Assembly: GCA_031177795.1 (NCBI GenBank)
Contig: JAPSKG010000119.1
Span: forward strand, 1-6,962
Origin: Domibacillus sp.
Lineage (GTDB): Bacteria > Bacillota > Bacilli > Bacillales > Domibacillaceae
Reading direction: 5' to 3'
DNA: 6,962 nt
The translations under genes were made by a program, and so were the position numbers. Numbering within the stretch: the stretch's first letter is position 1; the number at the start of each line of letters is the position of its first letter. Shown in pieces: positions 1 to 5,169 of the stretch. Under the pieces are notes generated by a model. That model did no database searches and was not told the origin of the DNA. It was given only the letters and a program-made list of their open reading frames with translations.

Positions 1-434
1 GGAACAAGAACTTTTAAAATAATCGTCCCGGTTGATGCACCCATTGCGCGTGCTGCTTCAATAACGCCTTTATCGATTTCCCGAAGAGCAATCTCAACCA
101 TTCGGGCATAAAAAGGAGCTGCTCCAATAATTAATGCCGGCAAAGCTGCGTTTTCTCCAATTATGGTGCCCATAATTGCTTTCGTAAACGGAATAAGCAA
201 AACAATTAAAATAATAAACGGAATGGAGCGAAAAACATTTACAATAACCGCAATCACTGTGTAAACCAATTTGTTTTCCCAAAGCTGCCCTTTTGACGTT
301 AAAAACAGCAAAAGGCCTAATAATAAACCAAGAATAAATGTAACCACAACTGAAATGCCGGCCATATAAAGGGTTTCATATGTTGCTTCCCACATTTTTT
401 CCCAATCTACATTCGGAAACCATTGATCAATCAT
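1..434 (-). CDS. metI: Methionine ABC transporter permease MetI/MetP, N-terminal part (cut by window edge)
   Basis: Membrane subunit of the methionine importer; it forms the channel with MetN and receives substrate from the lipoprotein MetQ. I translated 144 complete codons from the ATG at 434-432; the rest of the gene lies beyond position 1. Residues about 21-45 and 57-83 are strongly hydrophobic membrane segments, and a third begins near 98. The cytoplasmic EAA loop that contacts the ATPase is visible as EAARAMGAS at residues 126-134. The start overlaps the metN stop by 8 bp (427-434) and is preceded by a very strong ribosome binding site at 439-448, so translation is coupled to metN. MetI proteins are usually near 220 residues, so about one third is missing here only because of the window edge. 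It belongs to the S-box controlled met operon. The B. subtilis name is metP (yusB). Confidence 0.93.
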   Translation of the reverse strand, partial: MIDQWFPNVDWEKMWEATYETLYMAGISVVVTFILGLLLGLLLFLTSKGQLWENKLVYTVIAVIVNVFRSIPFIILIVLLIPFTKAIMGTIIGENAALPALIIGAAPFYARMVEIALREIDKGVIEAARAMGASTGTIILKVLV

Positions 435-1452
435 ATGTGATCACCTCCGAATCCACTTGCTGGGCATCAAGAAACGCAACTGCTTTTGCTACTTCAGAAA
501 TATCTCCTGTTAAGTGGACAAATAAAGTACCGTACGCTCCGTTTTGTGTTTGCGAAACTTTTCCCTGCAAAATGTTTACCCCAACATTAAACTGGCGAAT
601 CAGCTCCGTAATAACCGGCTGTTCTGCTGACATGCCAACAAATGTCAACTTAACAATTTTGCCCTCTGGATGTGCTTCAAGCAAATTTTGAATCGTCTCT
701 TTTGATTCCTCTGGTTCTGTGACTTGCTGCACAAACCGCTTTGTAATAGGCTGCTCTGGCCGGCGGAACACATCTAGCACCGGCCCTATCTCAACAATTT
801 TCCCTGCTTCCATTACTGCCACACGATGACAAATTTTGCGTATAACGTGCATTTCATGTGTAATCAAGACAATGGTCAGCCCAAGGCGTTCATTAATATC
901 AACTAGCAATTCCAAAATTGAATCAGTCGTTTGTGGATCAAGAGCTGATGTTGCTTCATCACACAAAAGAACTTTCGGATTGTTGGCAAGTGCCCGGGCA
1001 ATGCCGACCCGCTGCTTTTGTCCGCCTGATAACTGCGAAGGATAAGAATCCCCTCTTCCGCTCAAGCCAACAAGTTCAATTAATTCATTGACCCGCTTGT
1101 CCCGCTCTGCTTTTGAAACACCTGCAATTTCAAGAGGAAACGCAATGTTTTCATGAACTGTACGTGACCAAAGCAAATTAAAATGCTGAAAAATCATGCC
1201 GATTTCCTGGCGGGCTTTGCGCAGCTCTCCCCCTTTAATCCTGGATATAGTTCTTCCCGCTACAGAAACTGATCCTTCTGTTGGCGTTTCAAGACCATTC
1301 AGCATACGAATTAAAGTGCTTTTTCCGGCACCGCTATAGCCGATCATGCCAAAGATCTCGCCTTCCTGCACAGACAAATTAATATCGTCAACAGCCAGTA
1401 CCGGGCCGTTTTTTGTTTGAAAAATCTTTTTTGCTTGTTCAATTAAAATCAT
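427..1452 (-). CDS. metN: Methionine ABC transporter ATP-binding protein MetN
   Basis: ATPase subunit of the methionine importer, acting at the inner face of the membrane with MetI and MetQ. The 341-residue product shows Walker A GYSGAGKST (38-46), Q-loop Gln89, the signature LSGGQ (141-145), Walker B VLLCDE (161-166, catalytic Glu166) and H-loop His199. Residues about 265-341 match the C-terminal NIL (ACT-like) domain which, in studied MetN proteins, binds methionine and inhibits transport. The frame stays open upstream to 1533, but I chose the ATG at 1452: the family starts at MILIEQ, the site AAGGAAGTGAT (1456-1466) precedes it, and the longer frame would translate the leader terminator. 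An S-box riboswitch controls it. It overlaps metI by 8 bp. The B. subtilis counterpart is metN (yusC), of about the same length. Confidence 0.97.
   Translation of the reverse strand: MILIEQAKKIFQTKNGPVLAVDDINLSVQEGEIFGMIGYSGAGKSTLIRMLNGLETPTEGSVSVAGRTISRIKGGELRKARQEIGMIFQHFNLLWSRTVHENIAFPLEIAGVSKAERDKRVNELIELVGLSGRGDSYPSQLSGGQKQRVGIARALANNPKVLLCDEATSALDPQTTDSILELLVDINERLGLTIVLITHEMHVIRKICHRVAVMEAGKIVEIGPVLDVFRRPEQPITKRFVQQVTEPEESKETIQNLLEAHPEGKIVKLTFVGMSAEQPVITELIRQFNVGVNILQGKVSQTQNGAYGTLFVHLTGDISEVAKAVAFLDAQQVDSEVITYD
439..448 (-). promoter_or_regulatory. Near-perfect ribosome binding site of metI inside metN
   Basis: On the minus strand this reads GGAGGTGATC, complementary over ten bases to the 3' end of Bacillus 16S rRNA. 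It lies 4 bases before the ATG of metI, 9 bases counted from the GGAGG core. The same bases encode part of the last residues of MetN (EVITYD). It fixes the metI start. Confidence 0.85.
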
Positions 1453-1473
1453 CCAATCACTTCCTTTCCGCAG

Positions 1474-1505
1474 AAAAAACCTTTCTGCGCATAATGACAG
1501 AAAGG
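1474..1505 (-). terminator. Rho-independent terminator of the metN S-box leader
   Basis: On the minus strand CCTTTCTG (1505-1498) pairs perfectly with CAGAAAGG (1487-1480) across a 10-base loop, followed directly by six U residues (1479-1474). It lies between the SAM aptamer and the metN start, where an S-box expression platform belongs. It should form when SAM is bound and stop transcription before metN. Confidence 0.9.
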
Positions 1506-1531
1506 CTTTGCGTCTAAGTTTCCTTTCTCTC
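1496..1531 (-). promoter_or_regulatory. Antiterminator pairing of the metN leader
   Basis: GAGAGAAAGG (1531-1522) can pair with CCTTTCTGTC (1505-1496) with nine of ten bases matched. The first segment includes five bases of the 3' strand of aptamer helix P1 (1534-1527). The second contains the whole 5' arm of the terminator. P1 plus terminator (SAM bound, off) and the antiterminator (SAM free, on) therefore exclude each other. The pairing is read directly; the switching is inferred from the known S-box mechanism. Confidence 0.75.
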
Positions 1532-1633
1532 ATCTTTCAAAGCTTGCTGCTTCGTGTGATTTGGCACCTTTTCTTTGCTAAGACGGTTGCCGGGCTTCAT
1601 CGGGCACATTCCCTCAGCCGCTCTTGATAAGAG
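1527..1633 (-). ncRNA. SAM-I (S-box) riboswitch aptamer
   Basis: S-box RNAs bind S-adenosylmethionine and turn off sulfur and methionine genes. The minus strand carries the conserved landmarks in order: CTCTTATC at 1633-1626, the GGCTGAGGGA block, GATGAAGCCCGGCAACC, AAGGTGCCAAATC, GCAGCA, and GATGAGAG at 1534-1527. The first and last segments form helix P1 with one G-U pair. GGC..CAACC..GGTGCC is the usual P2/P3 pattern with the pseudoknot region. Promoter, aptamer, antiterminator, terminator and metN follow each other within about 230 bp, so control of the methionine importer by SAM is a confident inference. Confidence 0.96.
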
Positions 1634-1655
1634 TTTGCTATTTGAACATGAAAGG

Positions 1656-1685
1656 ATTTTACCACCGTATTTATAAACATGTCAA
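1656..1685 (-). promoter_or_regulatory. Sigma-A type promoter of the metN operon
   Basis: A consensus -35 TTGACA (1685-1680) is followed after 18 bases by a -10 TAAAAT (1661-1656). Transcription would start near 1649, about 16 bases before the SAM aptamer, a normal S-box layout. The -35 matches the consensus fully and the -10 matches five of six bases; the spacing is one base over the optimum. Confidence 0.75.
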
Positions 1686-1724
1686 CAATGCTTTATAAAA
1701 ATCCGACAACTTTCGACAAGGTGG

Positions 1725-2021
1725 TTACACAGACCTTATTTCTTCATATATATATGGAACTGACTGAAAAGCGTAAATTTTCTTTTTTAATTTCCCGTCT
1801 TTAAAAAGGAGTAAACACGGGACACTTTCAATTTCAAATTCGCGGGCGATCGTTTCATAATAATTTAAATTTACCCGTTTAATGGGAAGCCCTATATTCG
1901 TGGCTTCCACAACATCCAGCATTTTTCCAGCCACCTGGCAGGTGCCGCACATTGGTGTATAAAGATAAAGAGCCGCTTTTGGCTGGGCTCTTAATTCTTG
2001 AAATGCTTGTTCGTTTTCCAT
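1725..2021 (-). CDS. yusE: Small thioredoxin-like protein (YusE family)
   Basis: A 98-residue cytoplasmic protein with a thioredoxin fold. The redox motif CGTC lies at residues 25-28 after a hydrophobic strand (ALYLYTP), and the cis-proline expected opposite the active site is in SVPCLLLF (Pro68), followed by FKDGK as in thioredoxins. It is close to the usual thioredoxin length. The CGTC motif and the Cys next to the cis-proline (Cys69) differ from classical CGPC thioredoxins, so its partner and redox potential are unknown. A stop codon (TAG, 2024-2022) precedes the ATG at 2021, so no upstream start is possible. The best upstream site, AAGG, is about 13 bases away, which is weak; translation is probably coupled to yusF, which ends 6 bases earlier. 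I recognise it from family and from its place between metN and yusF; its function is not known to me. Confidence 0.88.
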   Translation of the reverse strand: MENEQAFQELRAQPKAALYLYTPMCGTCQVAGKMLDVVEATNIGLPIKRVNLNYYETIAREFEIESVPCLLLFKDGKLKKKIYAFQSVPYIYEEIRSV

Positions 2022-2027
2022 CTAGTT

Positions 2028-2378
2028 TTAAAAGCCTTCTTTCTGTAAAAATTCACCACGCACATCAATGTTAGCGCTCATTAAAAGAGAAGCCAGTTGA
2101 CGGTGCGGGGTTGTTGCCACTTCTTTGTAATTACGATCAATATACAAATGCCGGGCATTAGGGAGTTCCCGTTTAAACTGCTGGCGCAGCTTTTCCCCTG
2201 ATGGATCTGCGTCCACTAAAATATAAACGTCCCTCTCAAACAGCTCTTCAACCAATTCATCCATACGCGTAATTCCGATGGTTCCGTTTGTACAAATGAT
2301 TTCCACAGGCTCGTTAACAATTTCAGCTACCCGTTTCCGATCAGAAGTTCCTTCGACGATAATTGTTTTTTCTACCAT
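2028..2378 (-). CDS. yusF: Small Toprim-domain protein (YusF family)
   Basis: A 116-residue protein made almost wholly of a Toprim domain, the metal-binding fold shared by primases, topoisomerases, OLD nucleases and RNase M5. Visible landmarks are IIVEGTSDR (Glu9 of the conserved acidic motif), TNGTIG (30-35) and LVDADPSG with Asp56 and Asp58 of the DxD metal motif. It has no accessory domain, so it may be a small nuclease or RNA/DNA-processing protein; the substrate is unknown. The frame is open to a GTG at 2390 with an ATG at 2387. I chose the ATG at 2378 because GGGGTGAT (2393-2386) lies 7 bases before it, while the earlier starts overlap that site. It is the first gene of a pair with yusE. 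Confidence 0.88.
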   Translation of the reverse strand: MVEKTIIVEGTSDRKRVAEIVNEPVEIICTNGTIGITRMDELVEELFERDVYILVDADPSGEKLRQQFKRELPNARHLYIDRNYKEVATTPHRQLASLLMSANIDVRGEFLQKEGF

Positions 2379-2385
2379 TACCACC

Positions 2386-2393
2386 ATCACCCC
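2386..2393 (-). promoter_or_regulatory. Ribosome binding site deciding the yusF start
   Basis: The minus strand reads GGGGTGAT, close to GAGGTGAT of the Bacillus Shine-Dalgarno, 7 bases before the ATG at 2378. The possible starts at 2390 (GTG) and 2387 (ATG) fall within it and would have no usable site. Confidence 0.6.
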
Positions 2394-2411
2394 GCTGCAC
2401 GTAGTACCTTT

Positions 2412-2440
2412 ATTGTTACTTGTTTTTCAAAAAAAAGCAA
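2412..2440 (-). promoter_or_regulatory. Weak candidate promoter for yusF-yusE
   Basis: TTGCTT (2440-2435), a 17-base A/T-rich spacer and AACAAT (2417-2412) lie just past the gcvH terminator and before yusF. The hexamers match consensus poorly (about 3 and 4 of 6). Another weak choice is TTGAAA (2430-2425) with TACTAC (2406-2401). Some promoter is expected here because a terminator separates yusF from gcvH. Confidence 0.25.
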
Positions 2441-2443
2441 AGC

Positions 2444-2467
2444 AAAAAGACCGGCAATAAGCCGGTC
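2444..2467 (-). terminator. Rho-independent terminator after gcvH
   Basis: A perfect 7-bp GC-rich stem, GACCGGC (2467-2461) with GCCGGTC (2455-2449), has a 5-base loop and is followed on the minus strand by five U residues (2448-2444) and a further U-rich stretch. It begins 7 bases past the gcvH stop codon. A run of six T at 2471-2476 on the plus strand could give partial termination the other way. Confidence 0.9.
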
Positions 2468-2474
2468 CCGTTTT

Positions 2475-2858
2475 TTAGTCTTCTTTTGTCATTTCTTCAT
2501 ATTGTTCAGCAGTCATCAATTCATCAATTTGAGAGGCGTCAGACGGCTCAACTACAATCATCCATGCTTTTTCATAGGGAGATTCATTAACAAATTCCGG
2601 GCTGTCATCAAGCTCTTCATTTACTTCAACAACCGTTCCGCTCACAGGCGCGTAAAGTTCTGAAACCGTTTTGACAGATTCTACACTTCCAAATGGTTCG
2701 TCTGCTTTTACTTCATCGCCAACAGACGGAAGCTCAACAAACACGATATCACCCAATTCAGACTGTGCAAAATCAGTGATTCCAATGCGCACTTTTCCAT
2801 CTTCTTGTTTTACCCATTCATGTTCTTCAGAATAACGCAGCTCTTTAGGCAAATTCAT
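2475..2858 (-). CDS. gcvH: Glycine cleavage system H protein, lipoyl carrier GcvH
   Basis: GcvH carries the lipoyl arm that shuttles the aminomethyl group between the P, T and L proteins of the glycine cleavage complex. In Bacillus it is also the lipoyl donor in LipM/LipL-dependent lipoylation of 2-oxoacid dehydrogenases. The 127-residue product has the family opening LRYSEEHEWV, the biotinyl-lipoyl fold and the lipoylated lysine in ESVKTVSE at Lys63. Its length is normal. The ATG at 2858 is preceded by GGAGGT 9 bases upstream. No gcvT or gcvP is adjacent, as in B. subtilis where gcvH lies apart from them. It follows yusI by 71 bp, with possible promoter elements in the gap, and ends at a strong terminator, so it is either monocistronic or the second gene after yusI. 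Confidence 0.97.
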   Translation of the reverse strand: MNLPKELRYSEEHEWVKQEDGKVRIGITDFAQSELGDIVFVELPSVGDEVKADEPFGSVESVKTVSELYAPVSGTVVEVNEELDDSPEFVNESPYEKAWMIVVEPSDASQIDELMTAEQYEEMTKED

Positions 2859-2895
2859 GTTTATGTACCTCCAGATTAGAATAATTACACTTTAC

Positions 2896-2924
2896 ACTTT
2901 ACTGATTCTTAAAGCAGAAAGCAA
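2896..2924 (-). promoter_or_regulatory. Candidate gcvH promoter overlapping its upstream neighbour's boundary
   Basis: TTGCTT (2924-2919), 17 bases, then TAAAGT (2901-2896) lie about 38 bases before the gcvH ATG and just past the yusI stop. A competing reading is TTAAGA (2912-2907), 17 bases and TGTAAT (2889-2884). Neither is strong, and the -10 area carries a short tandem repeat (TAAAGTG twice) that blurs the choice. Confidence 0.3.
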
Positions 2925-2929
2925 GAAAA

Positions 2930-3280
2930 TCACTGCCAAATTTGGGCATAATCGCTTTCTTTAAAGCCAACCGTCACTTTGTTTTCCCCAATAGCAAGAG
3001 GACGCTTGATCAGCATACCGTCTGAAGCAAGAAGATCCAGCAGTTCTTCTTCGCCTGCTGAAGCCACTTTATCTTTTAACCCAAGCTCACGATATTTTTG
3101 TCCACTCGTATTAAAAAATTTTTTCAGCGGCAGCCCACTTTGTTCATATGCTTTTTTTAACGCTTCTTTGGAAGGCGGCGATTCCACAATATGAACAGCT
3201 TCATATGAGATATTATGTTCATCCAGCCACTTTTTAGCGTTGCGGCATGTTCCGCATTTTGGATACCAGTAAAACTTCAT
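2930..3280 (-). CDS. yusI: Spx/ArsC-like CxxC protein (YusI)
   Basis: A 116-residue cytoplasmic protein of the ArsC/Spx/YffB thioredoxin-fold family. It opens with FYWYPKCGTCRNAKKWL, giving the redox pair Cys9 and Cys12, and carries the family segment IKRPLAIGE with the conserved Arg93-Pro94. Members include arsenate reductase, the RNA polymerase-binding regulator Spx and uncharacterised proteins; this one fits the YusI branch, since it sits exactly between fadE and gcvH as in B. subtilis. I cannot tell whether it is an enzyme or a regulator. The frame is open to 3352, but I chose the ATG at 3280: GAGGTG lies 6 bases before it, the family starts at MKFYWYP, and the extension would run into the fad terminator. 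It is about the expected length (around 118). Confidence 0.9.
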   Translation of the reverse strand: MKFYWYPKCGTCRNAKKWLDEHNISYEAVHIVESPPSKEALKKAYEQSGLPLKKFFNTSGQKYRELGLKDKVASAGEEELLDLLASDGMLIKRPLAIGENKVTVGFKESDYAQIWQ

Positions 3281-3350
3281 TTTCTTCACCTCAAGCAGTT
3301 CTTTTCGACAAATTCGCTTAAAACCCTTTTTCTCTTTTTTTAACAAAAGC

Positions 3351-3383
3351 AAAAAGCCCCTTTTGATTTGAAAGGAGCTTTTT
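3351..3383 (-). terminator. Rho-independent terminator of the fad operon
   Basis: AAAAAGCTCCTTT (3383-3371) pairs over 13 bp, with one G-U pair, with AAAGGGGCTTTTT (3363-3351) around a 7-base loop; the minus strand is then U-rich. It begins 5 bases past the fadE stop. Because both arms end in A or T runs, it could also terminate plus-strand transcription. No clear promoter for yusI is visible in the 70 bases that follow, though TTGTTA (3346-3341) is a poor candidate -35. Confidence 0.88.
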
Positions 3384-3388
3384 TCCTT

Positions 3389-5155
3389 TTAAACAATAAA
3401 TTTCCCGGCTTTATTTAAGCTTTCGGCCGCCAGGCGTTTTTTGGCAATGACGTTAATTGGTGTATGGCGGCCCAGCTTCCGAAAAGCAGACATCATGATT
3501 CGAAGGCTGTCCCCTGATTGGATCGCAGCCAGTGTTTCTTTTGCATGAGCCTCTATTTCATAAAAAGCTTCCTGGCAAAAAATTTGCGTATAAAGGATTT
3601 TTTGCTTATTTTTTTCTTCACCGAAAAGCTGAATCGCTTTTTCTGTCCGTAACACGGCCGACTCCATCGCATACACCAGGTTAACCAAATCTGCAATGTT
3701 TACGAGTATTTCCTGCTCGGCTTCTAACTTTTCCCCAAATTCCTGCAACGCCAGTCCTGCTGTCAGCAGGGCAATACTTTTTGCGTTTTCCACCAGCATT
3801 TTTTCCTGGGACAACACTGTTCCGTCCGGCTCTTCTGGCATCATCATGAGCACTTTCCCTTGTAATTCTTTCGCTTTTTCAAACAAAGGAAGTTCGCCTT
3901 TAAGCGCTTTTTTCACAAAAGTTGCTGGCACAAGCAACCGGTTGATTTCATTTGTCCCTTCAAAAATTCGGTTAATCCGTGAGTCCCGGTACATTCGGGA
4001 AATTTCATATTCATCCATAAATCCATAGCCGCCATGTATTTGAACCCCTTCGTCTACCACGTAATCCAATGTTTCCGAACCGAAAATTTTGCTTAGTGAA
4101 CATTCAATGGCATACTCGGCAATAGAAGCAGCAATGGTTTTTCCATCTTTTTGTTCCTCGGCAGACAACGCGCTCATTTTTTCTTCAAAATAACCTACAG
4201 TCCGGTAAACCGCGCTTTCTGCTGCATAAATTTTTGCGGCCATTGTCGCAAATTTTTCTTTTATAACATTAAACTGTGAAATAGGGGTTTGAAATTGTTT
4301 TCTCCCTGCCGCGTATTGAAGGGAAAGATCGAGCGCCCGTTTTGCGCTGCCTACTGTGCCTACACCAAGCTTGTATCGCCCAATGTTTAAAATGTTAAAA
4401 GCGATTACATGGCCTTTGCCGGCTTCACCAAGTAAATTTTCAACAGGTACCTCGGCTTCCGATAAAATTAATGTGCGGGTAGAAGAACTTTTAATACCCA
4501 TTTTTGCTTCTTCCCCGCCTGTTGAAACACCCGGGAAGTTTTTTTCCACTATAAACGCAGAAAACTTTTCTCCGTCTATTTTTGCGTATACAATAAATAC
4601 ATCAGCAAAAGCAGAGTTTGTAATCCATTGCTTTTCCCCATTTAACAAGTAGTGAGTTCCTGCTTTGTTTAAGCGGGCTGTTGTTTTGGCACCAAGAGCA
4701 TCTGAGCCCGATCCTGGCTCTGTTAAAGCATAAGCTGCAAACCGGCTTCCTGCTGCTAACTCCGGCAAGTACGTTTGTTTTTGTTTTTCATTTCCAAACA
4801 GCACAATAGGCAAAGAGCCAATTCCAACATGAGCACCGTGTGAAATGGAAAACCCGCCCGCAGCTGACATTTTTTCCGTAATTAGCGCAGAACTAATTTT
4901 ATCGAGGTTTAGCCCTCCATATTCTTCCGGTACATCTGCCGCCAGCAGGCCAAGCTCACCTGCTTCTTGAAGAAGTTTAACCGATCGGTCAAAATCATGT
5001 TTCTCCAAATATGGAAGCTGCGGCATTACACTGCCTTCCACAAAGTCCTCCGTTGTTTTAGCAATCATTATTTGTTCATCCGAAAAATCTTCCGGAGTAA
5101 AAACTGAATTACATACTGTGTTTTCAATTAAAAATGAACCGCCTTTTGCAGCCAT
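3389..5155 (-). CDS. fadE: Acyl-CoA dehydrogenase FadE
   Basis: FAD-dependent enzyme for the first step of beta-oxidation, converting acyl-CoA to trans-2-enoyl-CoA and passing electrons to electron transfer flavoprotein. The 588-residue product has the N-terminal helical domain (about 25-140), the flavin/substrate motif ALTEPGSGSDA (143-153), NGEKQWITN (172-180) and the C-terminal helical domain, with GRKQFQTPISQF (284-295) and HGGYGFM. The catalytic base is Glu399 in RIFEGTNEINR. About 170 residues follow this domain, where short- and medium-chain enzymes stop; this extended layout resembles the very-long-chain type and B. subtilis FadE (yusJ, about 590 residues). The ATG at 5155 has AAGGGGG 8 bases upstream. 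It lies 14 bp after fadA and is the last gene before the operon terminator. Confidence 0.96.
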   Translation of the reverse strand: MAAKGGSFLIENTVCNSVFTPEDFSDEQIMIAKTTEDFVEGSVMPQLPYLEKHDFDRSVKLLQEAGELGLLAADVPEEYGGLNLDKISSALITEKMSAAGGFSISHGAHVGIGSLPIVLFGNEKQKQTYLPELAAGSRFAAYALTEPGSGSDALGAKTTARLNKAGTHYLLNGEKQWITNSAFADVFIVYAKIDGEKFSAFIVEKNFPGVSTGGEEAKMGIKSSSTRTLILSEAEVPVENLLGEAGKGHVIAFNILNIGRYKLGVGTVGSAKRALDLSLQYAAGRKQFQTPISQFNVIKEKFATMAAKIYAAESAVYRTVGYFEEKMSALSAEEQKDGKTIAASIAEYAIECSLSKIFGSETLDYVVDEGVQIHGGYGFMDEYEISRMYRDSRINRIFEGTNEINRLLVPATFVKKALKGELPLFEKAKELQGKVLMMMPEEPDGTVLSQEKMLVENAKSIALLTAGLALQEFGEKLEAEQEILVNIADLVNLVYAMESAVLRTEKAIQLFGEEKNKQKILYTQIFCQEAFYEIEAHAKETLAAIQSGDSLRIMMSAFRKLGRHTPINVIAKKRLAAESLNKAGKFIV

Positions 5156-5169
5156 GCCGGTTTCCCCCT

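Noticed and set aside
94..282. Minus-strand open frame of 62 codons within metI
   Set aside because: It is out of frame with the clearly recognisable permease and Cys/Ser/Tyr-rich, as expected for a shadow frame.
380..691. Plus-strand open frame of 103 codons across the metI/metN junction
   Set aside because: It runs antisense to two conserved genes, has no ribosome site that I can see and resembles no family.
1453..1533. An N-terminal extension of MetN of 27 residues (frame open to 1533)
   Set aside because: It would translate the terminator and antiterminator of the S-box leader, is basic and unlike the family, and the ATG at 1452 has a good ribosome site and the family N-terminus.
3281..3352. 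An N-terminal extension of YusI of 24 residues
   Set aside because: The Lys-rich extension starts inside the fad terminator arm and lacks family similarity; the start at 3280 has GAGGTG at proper spacing.
3696..4652. Plus-strand open frames opposite fadE (3696-4028 and 4356-4652)
   Set aside because: Ser/Phe/Pro-rich antisense translations of a well-conserved enzyme; no start signals or family features.
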